This document shows, piece after piece, positions 46,201 through 51,712 of a DNA stretch of 64,000 nt; position 1 is the first letter of the stretch; the number at the start of each line of letters is the position of its first letter. Source of the DNA: Rhyacophila brunnea (lineage: Eukaryota > Arthropoda > Insecta > Trichoptera > Rhyacophilidae); contig JAGYXB010000196.1 of NCBI GenBank assembly GCA_022495005.1, forward strand, positions 62,001 through 126,000, read 5' to 3'. The translations under genes and the position numbers were made by a program. The notes below the pieces were generated by a model that had not been told where the DNA came from, made no database searches, and was given only the letters and a program-made list of their open reading frames with translations.

Positions 46201-47856
46201 ATAGAATATAGTGTCTATTAAATTTGACAGGAAAAGTAGATATGGACCTGATGAAGAATTTAACTCGCTGAAACCTTCTATGGATGTGATTGAGAAAAAT
46301 TCAAAAGACTCAGCTGCACAGAAATGTCATCAATTATTCAAGTTATTCCCGGAAAAAGAGACAGAAAAATATTTTCAAGTTAATTTAATTTATTTTAAGC
46401 ATACCAACATCTAATTGCTTTACCGAACGGGTATTTTCTCAGATGAATTTAAAATGGTCAGATGCACGAAACAGGTGCTATACTGATTTAATAAAATTGG
46501 AATTACTTGTTCAATTCAACAATATGATATTATATTCTGTGCTGAATCCGATTCACTGCGGAGCATTTAATTACTTTTTAATCACCACATTTAAATAACA
46601 TGCTAATTATATCTGTTGGGTCACTAGTGTGGTGTCGAGGTGTAGGTAGAGGATGATGATAATGAAGTCAACGATGTAGCAGGGCGAGATTTATTAGCAG
46701 CGTATCAGTACAATAGTATATTATACAATGATAGTTACGAGCTAAGTACTTGGATTCGAGTGACATCTAGATAAATTATTCTTCGTTATTTATACAATAA
46801 AAAGTAATACATTAACATAAAATTCTGGTACATAATCATATTAGACTAATTATAGAATCAGCGTTTTAAATTGAGTAGCGAAAAGAAATATTATTTGTTA
46901 TTACAGTCGTAAGAAAATATAATACTATGAAAAATGATTATTCGGCTAATACACTGTAATGGTATAATGTGCTGTGATATGATGTAATAATACACCGTCC
47001 TAATTTCGCCAATCGACTTGCTGATCTAGCTAAGCTGTTTACTGGAAATGGATTCGCTGGGAATATATTACTGCAGAGTAATTTAATATCTTAAACAATA
47101 GATATTTGATCACCTATTATTCTGCAGCTACATATCTAATGGCTCCCTAATCAGGACACAACAGCTGTGGCATTCGTGCTGTAAGGATTAAGCAGCAGAA
47201 AGAAACTCTTCAGGAAGTAAAATTTTCAGCCAGATACAAATAGGCGAGCGTTGGGACAATATATTGTTAAATATTATTATTTTAATGGAGAGTTTTGTAG
47301 TTTGTATTGTGTCATTTATGATAGCATGACTAGATATCCCTAGTAGCCTAGTATATAAAATATCTTTTGCAGTCCCGTAGAATCTAGATACCTCAAGACT
47401 CTCAAGAGTATTCAAAACAGCGACTGTATTTCCTACCTCTACCTCTCTATACCTCTTTGTATTTCTTTGTTTATTTGCTGTCTCAGGTACTTATTTGAAC
47501 GGCACTCACCTGTTTTATCAGTCAAGCGACGGCCGTTCTCAGCCCCATACAAATAATAATGTGTATACCTAACTTAAAATCCGCTTTACTTATATCTAAT
47601 ACCTACACGACAATTAAAAGTGGCAATACTGTTCCATACTTTTCAAATAATAAAACTAATCATGTTTATCTTTCAGACTATTGCGAAATCATTTTCAATC
47701 ACTCCAAAGTGGGGACCGAAAGACTCCAAGAAGAATTTGGAGTGGAGAAACTTCAAGGACGATGCTCGAAGGCACCGGGAATCTTTCAAACTTACTAAAT
47801 TCGGACATTTACTTTACTCTCTCAACGGGACATACAGAAATGAGATAAAATATTGA
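19149..47856 (+). CDS. NAAT1-like: Sodium-dependent nutrient amino acid transporter 1-like (SLC6), nearly complete gene
   Basis: This is an SLC6 symporter of the insect NAAT group, which imports essential neutral and aromatic amino acids with Na+ across the plasma membrane, typically in gut epithelium. Thirteen exons (19149-19274, 20843-21101, 26788-27004, 28046-28089, 29062-29209, 31003-31081, 32870-32973, 35520-35712, 37413-37589, 38737-38836, 41473-41649, 43532-43626, 47677-47856) join without a stop into 632 residues. Every intron is GT-AG. Residue 1 follows an acceptor and a TAG codon, so the initiator exon is upstream and unrecognised. TM1 (about 58-80) carries the signature [12 protein letters not shown] with Arg74. 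TM6 is at 292-317 with unwound SLSVCIG. Extracellular loop 2 holds the Cys169-Cys177 pair and sequons at Asn184 and Asn191. All 12 membrane segments are present. No AATAAA is seen within about 150 bases of the stop. It is probably functional. Confidence 0.93.
19289..19749 (+). mobile_element. MITE family 'ACAACGTTTTTA', copy 1
   Basis: The degenerate left end (ATCACGTTTTAC) lies 14 bases inside intron 1. The right end is TAAAAACGTGGT. The body contains GTATTCTTGTTTGTCCGGTG and TTTCGGAAGAAATCCGT. Cleaner copies with 12-base inverted ends ACAACGTTTTTA are at 23284-23579 and 33043-33481. A fourth copy enters at 63787. Confidence 0.65.
19800..20135 (+). repeat. GGCGAAGGGTGG hAT-like family, degraded copy
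   Basis: AGTAGCGAAGGGTGCAG near 19821 is followed by TTTGTTTTCATTGAACTAAG and AATTAAACCCTG, then CTAACCAACACCATCTGTAA. These are the characteristic subterminal blocks of the family. Outer ends are lost. Confidence 0.55.
20140..20590. repeat. Dispersed repeat shared with 8640-9062
   Basis: It is a near-collinear duplicate of 8640-9062, including CTCAAATTGCAAGCTTCGTA and CCGCTAGGTGCCTC. It ends in GGCGGCACTTTGCCTAAG, like a hAT terminus. It occupies the last part of NAAT intron 1. Confidence 0.5.
20843..21101 (+). CDS. NAAT exon 2 (TM1-TM2, Na+/substrate site)
   Basis: It has 86 codons plus one base. It encodes [20 protein letters not shown], then [20 protein letters not shown], the most conserved part of SLC6, followed by TM2 ([20 protein letters not shown]) and the PAMRG turn. 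The unwound GLGN segment is the Na+ and substrate site of the family. Confidence 0.93.
21237..21895 (+). repeat. tRNA-like repeat S3, split by a hAT insertion
   Basis: The left half contains AATAGTTAAAGTTTGTCGC, AATTAAGCATGGC and a tRNA A-box (TAGCATAGTGG). The right half (21825 on) continues TAATGCACAGGGCGCGG, a B-box-like GGCTCGATTCC and CTTACTTTTTTCGAAAAAT. The uninterrupted copy at 52998-53080 reads straight through the junction. Confidence 0.7.
21289..21824 (+). mobile_element. hAT-like element, family 'TGGCCCCCAC', copy 2
   Basis: The ends are CATGGCCCCCAC and GTGGGGGCCACT. The flanks gtggtaat (21281-21288) and gtggtaat (21825-21832) form a perfect 8-base duplication. The empty site (gcatagtggtaatgcacag) is present at about 53034-53052. 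It is 536 bases long and noncoding. Confidence 0.9.
22208..22650 (+). pseudogene. RTE-like retrotransposon 3' end with (GATGAT) tail
   Basis: The frame reads [20 protein letters not shown] and [20 protein letters not shown], the C-terminal motifs (LP.L.YG.ETWTL and ML..T..D..R..WIR) of an RTE-like polyprotein. Frameshifts follow. The copy ends at an ATGATGATG tail typical of the 3' end of this family. Confidence 0.7.
22675..23050 (+). repeat. 'CCGTATCACACTTCAC' family repeat, copy 2
   Basis: It begins GTCCGGAAATTTGTACGTAT, contains GCCGTATCACACTTCACCGT and CAGGAAGCCAGC, and closes with an inverted end TACGTACAATTTACATG. It is close to a full copy of about 375 bases. Confidence 0.6.
23055..23240. 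repeat. 'GGTGGCGAACC' hAT family fragment
   Basis: ACGTGGCACGCGTGCCCGAC and TTTGACGGCACGTC mark a decayed terminus of the family that is complete at 43739-45052. Confidence 0.5.
23284..23579 (+). mobile_element. MITE family 'ACAACGTTTTTA', copy 2
   Basis: Perfect 12-base inverted ends ACAACGTTTTTA and TAAAAACGTTGT bound a 296-base internally deleted copy of the 461-base unit at 19289. No coding capacity is seen. Confidence 0.75.
23922..24299 (+). mobile_element. piggyBac-like MITE with TTAA target duplication, copy 2
   Basis: TTAA lies at 23918-23921 and 24300-24303. The ends are GGCTATACCTCAGTTGAGG and, inverted, GACGATACATCAGTGAAAC. It is 378 bases long and about the best-preserved copy. 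Confidence 0.85.
24345..24930 (+). pseudogene. RTE-like retrotransposon 3' end (C-terminal domain)
   Basis: Frames shifted by single indels together read [73 protein letters not shown] and [16 protein letters not shown]. This is the canonical RTE C-terminus. It is a 5'-truncated, frameshifted copy within NAAT intron 2. The 160-residue minus-strand ORF is only its shadow. Confidence 0.8.
25362..25445 (+). repeat. 'GGTGGCGAACC' hAT family left-end fragment
   Basis: CAGGGGTGGCGAACCTATGG followed by CACGCG is an exact family terminus. It runs into AT-rich sequence and then the Helitron end, with no right terminus. Confidence 0.6.
25483..25671 (-). mobile_element. Helitron 3' end
   Basis: On the minus strand the sequence ends GGGTCAGCTAG followed by T, the CTAG terminus expected of Helitrons, with the subterminal hairpin-forming GGCAGAACAACATTTGCC. 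It is about 90 percent identical by eye to 48321-48510. Homology stops at about 25671 and no 5' terminus is found. Confidence 0.75.
25795..26470 (-). pseudogene. KIAA1586/ZNF862-like hAT transposase remnant
   Basis: Minus-strand frames read [41 protein letters not shown] and, after breaks, [20 protein letters not shown] with [22 protein letters not shown]. The last part resembles the '...IVDEST' block that starts the RNase-H fold of hAT transposases. Several stops separate the pieces. It sits next to the Helitron 3' end. Confidence 0.5.
26788..27004 (+). CDS. NAAT exon 3 (TM3 and extracellular loop 2)
   Basis: It encodes [20 protein letters not shown] (TM3), then [18 protein letters not shown] with the two loop cysteines, and a polar stretch with sequons NNS and NKT. 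It follows a 5.7-kb intron and ends in phase 2. Confidence 0.92.
27213..27918 (+). mobile_element. hAT element family 'TAGAGATGGGAAAAC', copy 1 (intron 3)
   Basis: The ends are TAGAGGTGAGATGGAAATAC and, inverted, TAGATATGGGAAAACTGGTC. The flanks atttcgat (27205-27212) and atttcgac (27919-27926) match at 7 of 8. It is 706 bases long and noncoding. It is inverted relative to the 681-base copy at 29507-30187; NAAT exons 4 and 5 lie between them. Confidence 0.88.
28046..28089 (+). CDS. NAAT exon 4 (loop 2 end, 44 bases)
   Basis: This microexon encodes [14 protein letters not shown]. It is accepted because its split codons at both ends (Leu with exon 3, Gly with exon 5) restore frame exactly, and the motif EVL..(D/S)I..G matches the family before TM4. 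It lies 128 bases after an inverted-repeat hAT element. Confidence 0.88.
28148..28795. mobile_element. GGCGAAGGGTGG hAT-like family, copy with SINE inside
   Basis: The ends CAGTGGCAAGGGG and CCTTCATCACTA are flanked by atgtgcgg (28140-28147) and gtgtgcgg (28796-28803), an 8-base duplication with one mismatch. A 5'-truncated S1 repeat (28456-28590) is inserted in the middle. It lies in intron 4. Confidence 0.8.
28456..28590 (+). repeat. SINE-like repeat S1, 5' truncated, nested
   Basis: It starts inside the tRNA-like head at GGTTCGATTCCCGG and runs through CTCAAAGCCTGGGTGTTTG and AAGCAAGGACA to TTAATAATTC and ten A residues. The host hAT-like sequence resumes after the A-run. Confidence 0.75.
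29062..29209 (+). CDS. NAAT exon 5 (TM4-TM5)
   Basis: It encodes [20 protein letters not shown] (TM4), the basic loop [12 protein letters not shown], and TM5 [14 protein letters not shown]. The donor is GTGAGC. A hAT element in opposite orientation to the one before exon 4 begins 298 bases downstream. Confidence 0.92.
29507..30187 (-). mobile_element. hAT element family 'TAGAGATGGGAAAAC', copy 2 (intron 5)
   Basis: The ends are TAGAGATGGGAAAACTGGTC and CCAACTCACCTCTA. They are flanked by a perfect duplication, gtcaggac at 29499-29506 and 30188-30195. It is 681 bases long, opposite in orientation to 27213-27918 and clearly homologous along its length. Confidence 0.92.
30196..31002. other. Remainder of NAAT intron 5
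   Basis: Mostly unique sequence with a short GGGGGAAGGGGGAGG purine run near 30296. A stretch at about 30740-30910 is richer in GC and may be a retrotransposon scrap, but no frame can be assigned. No exon is seen. Confidence 0.4.
31003..31081 (+). CDS. NAAT exon 6 (extracellular loop 3)
   Basis: The 26 codons [20 protein letters not shown] plus QLYNPQ form the loop-3 GA..GI..(Y/F).(T/K)PDW motif conserved across animal SLC6 transporters. Confidence 0.92.
31258..31771. mobile_element. hAT-like element, family 'TAGAGTTGGGTTTCCCGA'
   Basis: The ends are TAGAGTTGGGTATTTCCCGA and, inverted, TAGAGTTGGGTTTCGGGAAT. They are flanked by a perfect 8-base duplication, atcatgag at 31250-31257 and 31772-31779. 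TCTCGAGATT-type palindromic subterminal repeats are abundant near both ends. It is 514 bases long. The open frame inside is not similar to any protein I recognise. Confidence 0.9.
31893..32805 (+). repeat. SINE-like repeat S2, split by a hAT insertion
   Basis: The left part (GGCATAGTGGCTAACACG, TGTTTTTCAATGTGTGT, AGCAAGTGGCTAACATC) and the right part (CTCTACTCTGTGGAGCC) match the continuous copy at 18355-18600. The hAT element 32032-32742 separates them. Confidence 0.65.
32032..32742 (+). mobile_element. hAT-like element, family 'TAGGGATTCCAATCCCGGG', copy 1
   Basis: The ends are TAGGGATTCCAATCCCGGG and CGGGATTGTATTCCCTA. They are flanked by a perfect duplication, ctcgtaat at 32024-32031 and 32743-32750. 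It is 711 bases long. It is inserted in an S2 repeat. An inverted 513-base relative lies at 62606-63118 in the second NAAT gene. Confidence 0.9.
32870..32973 (+). CDS. NAAT exon 7 (TM6)
   Basis: It encodes [20 protein letters not shown], then [15 protein letters not shown]. The SLSVCIG break is the substrate-contacting unwound part of TM6. NNFTHNVYR is the typical internal loop before TM7. Confidence 0.92.
33043..33481 (-). mobile_element. MITE family 'ACAACGTTTTTA', copy 3 (inverted)
   Basis: Inverted 12-base ends ACAACGTTTTTA and TAAAAACGTTGT bound 439 bases that match 19289-19749 in reverse, including ACGGATTTCTTCCGAAATAA. Confidence 0.78.
33800..34803 (-). repeat. 'CCGTATCACACTTCAC' family repeat, split by a retrotransposon
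   Basis: The inverted copy runs from AACCGTATCACAGTTCGCC through CAGGAAGCCAGCAG (reverse) to CATATATTTC at 34139, then resumes ACAACATTTCACGG and ends TTTCCGGAC. The uninterrupted order is shown by 3180-3250. The insert is 34140-34738. Confidence 0.65.
34140..34738 (+). pseudogene. Jockey-like non-LTR 3' fragment inserted in a repeat
   Basis: The frame 34170-34550 contains [37 protein letters not shown] and [20 protein letters not shown], the C-terminal region of Jockey-clade polyproteins with the usual stop. It is followed by an untranslated tail ending in A-rich AAATTGAAAATTGAAATTG. It is 5' truncated, as in target-primed reverse transcription. Confidence 0.75.
35520..35712 (+). CDS. NAAT exon 8 (TM7 and extracellular loop 4)
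   Basis: The 64 codons begin [20 protein letters not shown] (TM7), then the loop-4 motif [20 protein letters not shown] before TM8. The conserved FISYP(D/E)A(I/L) gate motif is intact. Confidence 0.93.
35760..36257. other. NAAT intron 8, first part
   Basis: GAAATGTCTCAGGAGCAG...ACCCAAG near 35909 is repeated at about 42415 and is probably a shared retrotransposon 3' end. Otherwise nothing is recognised. Confidence 0.4.
36258..37159 (-). mobile_element. hAT element, family 'CAGTGACGTCCC', copy 1 (inverted)
   Basis: The left end is TAGTGACGTCCC; the right end is GACGTCACTG. Internal blocks (reverse of GTCGCTTGGGGG and GAGGAGAATCATT) match 51800-52401. Flanks tctcacac and ctcacagc share a core, but the duplication is imperfect. 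It is 902 bases long in NAAT intron 8. Confidence 0.7.
37413..37589 (+). CDS. NAAT exon 9 (TM8-TM9)
   Basis: The 59 codons in phase 0 begin [20 protein letters not shown] (TM8), and [18 protein letters not shown] forms TM9. The sequence is intact, with a GTAAGT donor. Confidence 0.92.
37694..38375 (+). mobile_element. hAT (ZBED5-like) transposon remnant
   Basis: The left end is TAGTGTTTCCCAAAGTGTGG followed by TACGCGTACCCC. Near 37975-38110 the plus strand reads [16 protein letters not shown] and, after a break, VEPHLKFKL. This is the C-terminal dimerisation motif of ZBED5-type hAT transposases. The right side carries GAGGGGTACTCAGTG but no matching terminus. It is internally deleted and frameshifted. 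Confidence 0.6.
38445..38587. mobile_element. Small hAT MITE, 'CAGTGGCGCACCCAGG'
   Basis: The ends CAGTGGCGCACCCAGG and GAGTGCGCCACTG are flanked by attttcga (38437-38444) and attttcgt (38588-38595). It is 143 bases long and lies in intron 9, 150 bases before exon 10. Confidence 0.82.
38737..38836 (+). CDS. NAAT exon 10 (TM10)
   Basis: It is 100 bases long and encodes [20 protein letters not shown] and the rest of TM10. The paralogous exon at 63205-63304 has the same length and phase, with about 25 of 34 identical residues. Confidence 0.93.
39005..39316. repeat. Long hairpin with 83-base arms and 8-base loop
   Basis: The arms are 39101-39183 and 39192-39274, 79 of 83 complementary with no gaps, around the loop AACTAACA. 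A further inverted pair (GCAATACGCGCT at 39005 and AGCGCGTATTGC at 39305) brackets it. It is either a short foldback transposon or the terminal region of one, in NAAT intron 10. Confidence 0.8.
39384..39454 (+). pseudogene. Orphan THAP-domain first exon
   Basis: The ATG is followed by 23 codons, [20 protein letters not shown] and TFH, then a GTAAGT donor at 39455. C-x4-C near the N-terminus and the GITFHR ending are the start of the C2CH zinc-dependent THAP DNA-binding fold. In many THAP genes the first exon ends at exactly this point. No later THAP exon is seen before NAAT exon 11. It may be the 5' end of a P-element-like transposon or a dead gene. Confidence 0.55.
39862..40425. mobile_element. 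GGCGAAGGGTGG hAT-like family, intron 10 copy
   Basis: The ends CAGCAGCGAAGGGTG and ACTCTTCGCTACTA are flanked by cctgacaa and tctgacac, sharing a six-base core. Long inverted arms run inward, including two AACCATAATAG-type blocks. It is 564 bases long. Confidence 0.7.
40432..40655 (+). repeat. tRNA-like repeat S3 with conserved leader
   Basis: A leader (TTTGATTTAAAATACAAAAG, AAAGCGCTTCAGAGAGTA, TTGCAATTACATAAGG) precedes a tRNA-like unit (GTAGTTTAGTGG, GGTCCGAAGCC). The same leader is seen in reverse at 60130-60290. The tRNA-like unit is therefore internal, not at the 5' end. Confidence 0.6.
40756..41387 (-). mobile_element. hAT-like 'GGGATTGCAATACCGG' family, complete copy
   Basis: The ends are TAGGGATTGCAATACCGG and CGGTATTGCAATCCCTA, with ACCGGTATT-type palindromes repeated inside each end. 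Flanks gtctgacg and gtctggtt share five bases. It is 632 bases long. It serves as the reference for the interrupted copies at 17.6-18.3 and 50.9-51.7 kb. Confidence 0.75.
41473..41649 (+). CDS. NAAT exon 11 (TM11)
   Basis: It is 177 bases long and encodes [20 protein letters not shown], then TM11 ([17 protein letters not shown]). The exon at 61996-62172 is its paralogue, of the same length. Confidence 0.93.
41819..41988 (-). repeat. SINE-like repeat S1, full length
   Basis: It runs on the minus strand from a head with CAGTGAGTAACC and the reverse of GGTTCGATCCC to TTATTAATAATTC and an A-run. It abuts an RTE 3' end that begins at 41995. Confidence 0.72.
41995..42320 (-). pseudogene. RTE-like retrotransposon 3' end
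   Basis: The minus strand reads [34 protein letters not shown] and [17 protein letters not shown], then ends [12 protein letters not shown] and an ATGATGATG tail. It is closely related to 24345-24930 and 5' truncated. The plus-strand frames over it are shadows. Confidence 0.78.
42577..43055. mobile_element. Foldback-type element related to 12966-13245
   Basis: The outer inverted ends are ACAAACTTATCTG (near 42596) and CAGATAAGTTTGTGGGACTG (near 43032). Block A (42634-42667) is followed after six bases by block B' (GGACAGCATCTGACATTCGA). This gives the simple order from which the 13-kb arrangement can be derived. Confidence 0.6.
43532..43626 (+). CDS. NAAT exon 12 (TM12)
   Basis: It is 95 bases long and encodes [20 protein letters not shown] and the start of the cytosolic tail. 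The paralogue is at 60902-60996, of the same length. Confidence 0.92.
43849..44430. repeat. Palindromic minisatellite of TTCGGGATTTCGGCC units
   Basis: Left arm 43849-43940 holds about five units reading CCGAAATCCCGAA. Right arm 44198-44430 holds about fifteen units of TTCGGGATTTCGGCC with variants such as GATTCCGGCCA. The two arrays are inverted relative to each other. TGCGCAAT motifs and AAAAATA...CACAAACACCAATAAT also repeat in mirror around a centre near 44060. Open frames here are low-complexity artefacts. Confidence 0.85.
44810..44946. repeat. Inverted repeat, about 38-base arms
   Basis: TTGTTTAATTTAATAAAACG and the following CAATTTTTTGTAGT are mirrored by ACTACAAAAAAATGCG with TTTTATTAAATTAAACAACA, around about 50 bases. 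It may be a small MITE nested in the hAT element. Confidence 0.7.
45214..45985. mobile_element. Foldback element with TTAA target duplication
   Basis: Arms of about 110 bases (45214-45330 and 45880-45985) share CACGTAGGTCAAAATGGAG, TATGGTATTTTC and CTTAAACGTTGTAGATA in inverse order. TTAA is present at 45210-45213 and 45986-45989. A hAT MITE is nested inside. Confidence 0.75.
45494..45729 (+). mobile_element. hAT MITE family 'CAGGGCTCGAAATGG', complete copy
   Basis: The ends CAGGGCTCGAAATGGACC and CCATTTCGAGTGCTG are flanked by a perfect duplication, ggttaagc at 45486-45493 and 45730-45737. It is 236 bases long. Confidence 0.92.
46000..47670. other. End of NAAT intron 12, nothing recognised
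   Basis: AT-rich unique sequence with several short open frames (the longest about 75 codons) that have no recognisable motif, splice support or codon bias. I see no gene here besides the NAAT intron. Confidence 0.5.
47677..47856 (+). CDS. NAAT exon 13 (C-terminal tail, stop)
   Basis: The 59 codons and TGA begin [20 protein letters not shown] and end [15 protein letters not shown]-(K/N)-D and YSLNGTYR are shared with the paralogue at 59029-59232, which confirms this terminal exon. Confidence 0.92.
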   Translation, partial: TIAKSFSITPKWGPKDSKKNLEWRNFKDDARRHRESFKLTKFGHLLYSLNGTYRNEIKY

Positions 47857-48320
47857 TTTACCTATCAAATAACGTGTTATTTATATTTAATATTTAGGAT
47901 ATACATCAATACAATAATCAACTAATGTTTTATTTAATTTTATAGATATCACTAATATTACTATTAACTTCACGCTATGTAGTAGGCGTGTCCGGAAATA
48001 TGTACATACGTACTTGGCCGTATCACAGTTCACCGTGAGTTGTTGTATCGGAAATAGATGACTGCCAAAAGTTGGTAAGTATCGAAATCATAATTGTTAT
48101 GGAGTAATTGCAATTTGAAAGTTTGACATGCCCTCCCGGCAGGGAATGGGACGACTGGCCTCCGGACAATTGGACGCCGCACTGTCGTAGACACGTGTAG
48201 ACGAGGTATTTTAATCAGTTTCTATCTACTACTTAGTAGTTTGAATTCATTTTACTCTTAACATAATGTATTCTTTATCGCGGATTGAGAATTACCACGC
48301 CTAAGGCTTTATATAACATA

Positions 48321-50195
48321 CTAGCTGACCAGGCAAACGTTGTTCTGCCAGATAAATTATTTCTAGTGAATATTTTGGTTGTTAAATAAAAAGTAACGAA
48401 TGTATCGTAAGTGTGTGGGGATGGAATCTATGACAGAAAGAGGAATAGAGCACTGTAGACGATGACCGCCGATAAAAACAAAAAAACATCAACCATTCAT
48501 TTCTCAATTCAAAATGAGTAATGATGTTCATAATGAATGAATTACCTGTGACAGGATCTCGTTTTTTACTGTTTATGCAATATCCGTCTTGTCCCTTCCA
48601 GAAAATAAGCGGATATTGGAGAGCGTCGCATGAACGGTGTGCGTCAGCGATGAACTCCAGATTATTGTTTCTTCTTCGAATCACGATTTCTCGCGTCGAT
48701 GTGCGGTCGCCAACCATGATTCCAGCAATGTCGTCAACAACTGTCGCATTGAATCGACGTACGTGCTCTCCAGCTGGTGTTTTATCAGGATTGATGACAA
48801 TAGCGTGATTGTCACTTTGCAATTCGTGCATGCGTGCTTTGAAGAATTTCAATAATTCATTGTGCTCATTCAACAGGGCGTCCAGTTTACCGACGATGCG
48901 CCTGGCATTAGGCGAATTGAGGCTATTGTAGCCGCAACGTGCATCCACATGAGTGATGTCCTCACCGCCGCGCTTATGAAGTAGATTTGTAAAAATGTAT
49001 GTGGTTCGTTTGGCATTAGCAGCAATGAGCCTACTTTGACTTACACTTGACCTTTGATTTTGAACGTAGAATGGAATTGTTGACCATTTGCCGCAGTATT
49101 GTGAACTATTTCTGTTGCTCCGGACGAAGTCATTTGGAAGCATAAATTGAATGTGCGAATGGACTTCAGGAACAGGTTTGAATCTGGAACCGTGCCAATG
49201 AGCAAGCTGTTCAATGGTTGTGGTGGTATCTCAATTTCTGGTAGTTGCACTTTTCCTGATGCGCAACACATCCCGGCTGACTCATGTTTGAATTTGAGCG
49301 CATGACAATGGGAACATTCTTTGTCCATAGCACCAATCAGCACTTTTGGATGAGCGGAATATTCAATACCTGGCCCGTACTCGAATGCGAGACGAAGGAA
49401 CGAAGCGGATGTAAATGTTCGATGTACTTGTTGGCGTTGTCGGTCATTTGCTCTGCGTGTGTTAACTACGAACCGGCGCGCTTGGCTCCGTTCCAATTGT
49501 CGTTGTTGATTTTGTTCAGCTCGTGCCTCTTGTGATTGAGATGCACGCAATTGCGACATGCTTACACGCACGTTTTTGTTATCTTGTTGGATTTGTTCGT
49601 CTGTTCTTTCTACTCTACTATTTCGCATGTTTGTTGCTTTATTCGTTCGACGGTCTAAATGGCCCCCCTTGCGTCTTGCTGGCATTGTGCACTATAATAC
49701 ACGCACATAGAAATAGATAAATAAAAATAAATCGTACAAAATTTTGCACGCACTGCGTTGTGATTTGCCGAATGAAATGTCAAAATGACGCGACGCTTCT
49801 CTTGAATTCTTCTCGGACGTAGTGCCATCTGTCATTCAACAACATAAATAATTTCGTTCTGTTTGAAATACGAACGACGGTTAAATTTGTTCATACAAAA
49901 ATAATAAAATCGCGATTAAAAAATGGGAGGATGGGGGTAGGAGGGTGAAAATTTGAGGTTATAGGTATTTTTTTATGCCAAATAATAAAAAATACAAAAA
50001 AAAAAATTGTCAAAAAAATAAAAGAAAATTTTTCTGGATAGAGATACCCTAATCACCTAGCGGTATGAAATATACTTGTTGACCTATTCTCATACCTAAC
50101 AAATATACATAAAAAAAATCATAAAAATCGGTCGAGCCATTTCGGAGGAGTTCGACCACAAACATCGTGACACGGGATTTTTATATATATAGAGA
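48321..50195 (-). mobile_element. Truncated Helitron
   Basis: On the minus strand it begins TCTCTATATATATAAAAATC and ends GGTCAGCTAG. It is inserted between A and T, as expected for Helitrons. A short GGCA...TGCC hairpin lies before the 3' end. It is 1875 bases long. It encodes only parts of the N-terminal Helitron-like region, with no Rep (HUH) or helicase motifs, so it cannot move by itself. Confidence 0.9.
48382..49685 (-). pseudogene. Helitron-like N-terminal protein, broken into two frames
   Basis: The first frame (49685 to 49041) has a basic Gln/Arg-rich start and a C-x2-C zinc-like block: CSHCHALKFKHESAGMCCAS, then GKVQLPEIEIPPQPL. The second frame (to 48382) reads RRIVGKLDALLNEHNELLKF, INPDKTPAGEHVRRFN and SCDALQYPLIFWKGQDGY. 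These are consecutive blocks of the N-terminal half of Helitron transposases. About 100 codons between them are missing or shifted, and the catalytic half is deleted after DPVTG. Confidence 0.85.
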
Positions 50196-50876
50196 TAAAA
50201 CTCTTTTTTCGTTGGAACTTAAGCATATGCACGATTAAATCATTGTTTGCGTCTGCATATTTACATTCTTACCAACTATTAAATCATAATATAATCATCG
50301 AATTATAAATAATAATATTGAATATTTTTTTTTAAAGTACCTATAAGCACCTAACGTCTATTTAATTTCGAATTCCGTGGCGTCCAGTTGTCCGGTGCCA
50401 AATCGTCCTAGACCCCTCTCGGCATCAGGCATAATGCTAATTTCATAGTGCTTTATGTGGATGTTATATTTATATGGGATTACCTTGATTATTTTTCTAG
50501 CATACATATATAGAAACGTAATCCGTTTTTATATCTAAATACCTAAATTATCGACTTACCAACTTTTGACAGCAAGAATCATTTACAAATATGTGGCTAT
50601 GTGATGCAATAATTCACACATAGAAATTTATTTTAATTATTTGAAGGGTCGTATGTTGTTACTTAACTACCACAAACGGGGGTGGCGATCAGTGCTTCAT
50701 TTATTGAATGCCGATTGCCGACAACTCGATAATAAAGGTTTATAATATAAAAATACGAAAAATCGCTAAAAAATACACAAAATGCTCTTAATTTTACTTT
50801 GCGGAAGGAACCCTAGGGTTCCAGTGGGGATACCATTTAGAACACTAAAGTGTAGAACATCATACAGGGATTGCAA

Positions 50877-51712
50877 TACGGAATGAATATATCAATTTCG
50901 GTATTTCTTATTGAATACCGGTATTCGCCAAAACATAATAATTATTATAGATAAATCAATAAATATAACTATTAAAACACTATTTTATAGCAACCCCTAG
51001 CGGGGCCCCCTACTTATCGCTAAGGTTATAGGCAGTCTGGTGCTCTACAGTGGCGTTTTCCAAATGGTTTTCGAAGTCAAATAAAATTCAGTGCAGATTT
51101 TTTAGCAACAACCAAAAATTGTGTCGCACAACCATATATTTTATAAAAAAATTAAATTGTGCGCAGGCGACTTTTTAACTACTTATTAGAGCAAATTTAA
51201 GATGTTTGTTTATCTGTTCGACTGCCACGCCGCCCCCCCTCTGCCCGGGCCCCTAGGCTAGAGCCCTGTCAGTCCCCTCCTTGTGGGGGCCATGAAGTCC
51301 AGGTACAGAAAAACCTCTGAAATTCAACGTTTGTTGGATGTTCTATCAACGTTGGTTATAGAATAATTGGAAATGGCCATGAATGTTTTCTTTTTCGAAA
51401 TATGTTAATTCGCGACAATTCTATAAGTAAGTATGTTTGAGGGATTTTGTTTAAGTGTTATATACCTGTTGTTGGTTTCAGTCAATATATTATTTGCGTT
51501 TTGGCAGCATAAAACTTATACATTCAATGCAACATACAATATAGTAAATAAGTAATGAAAAAATAACATTAAATTAATTTTTGAAACACATATACGTGTA
51601 TGCTTTCTTAATACTGAAAATACTGGTATTTTGAATTTTTGAAACCGGCATTTCGGTATCGATAAATAATTGATTGAATACCGGTTTTGAAATACCGGTA
51701 TTTCAATCCCTA
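50877..51712 (+). mobile_element. hAT-like 'GGGATTGCAATACCGG' family, middle element of the nest
   Basis: It runs from CAGGGATTGCAATACGG to CCGGTATTTCAATCCCTA, aligning with 40756-41387 in reverse. A segment with no counterpart there (about 50997-51299) is another insertion. The empty site of the 17.7-kb MITE is at 51449-51456. Confidence 0.75.
50997..51299 (-). mobile_element. hAT-like 'TGGCCCCCAC' family, innermost element of the nest
   Basis: The inverted, internally deleted copy runs from CTAGCGGGGCCCCCTACTTA to CTTGTGGGGGCCATG. It is the same family as the outer element, so one family has inserted into another that had already inserted into the first. Confidence 0.7.

Larger units (their letters stand above)
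48062..50572. mobile_element. TIR element 'CTGCCAAAAGTTGG', interrupted by a Helitron
   Basis: Inverted ends CTGCCAAAAGTTGGTAAG and CTTACCAACTTTTGACAG bound it. Subterminal matches to the 196-base relative at 58048-58243 include TTGCAATTTGAAAGTTTGA. The Helitron 48321-50195 accounts for most of its length; without it the element is about 636 bases. Confidence 0.7.

Noticed and set aside
46211..46414. 67-codon plus-strand frame in NAAT intron 12
   Set aside because: No family motif, no splice signals that link it to either NAAT exon, and the NAAT reading frame is complete without it.
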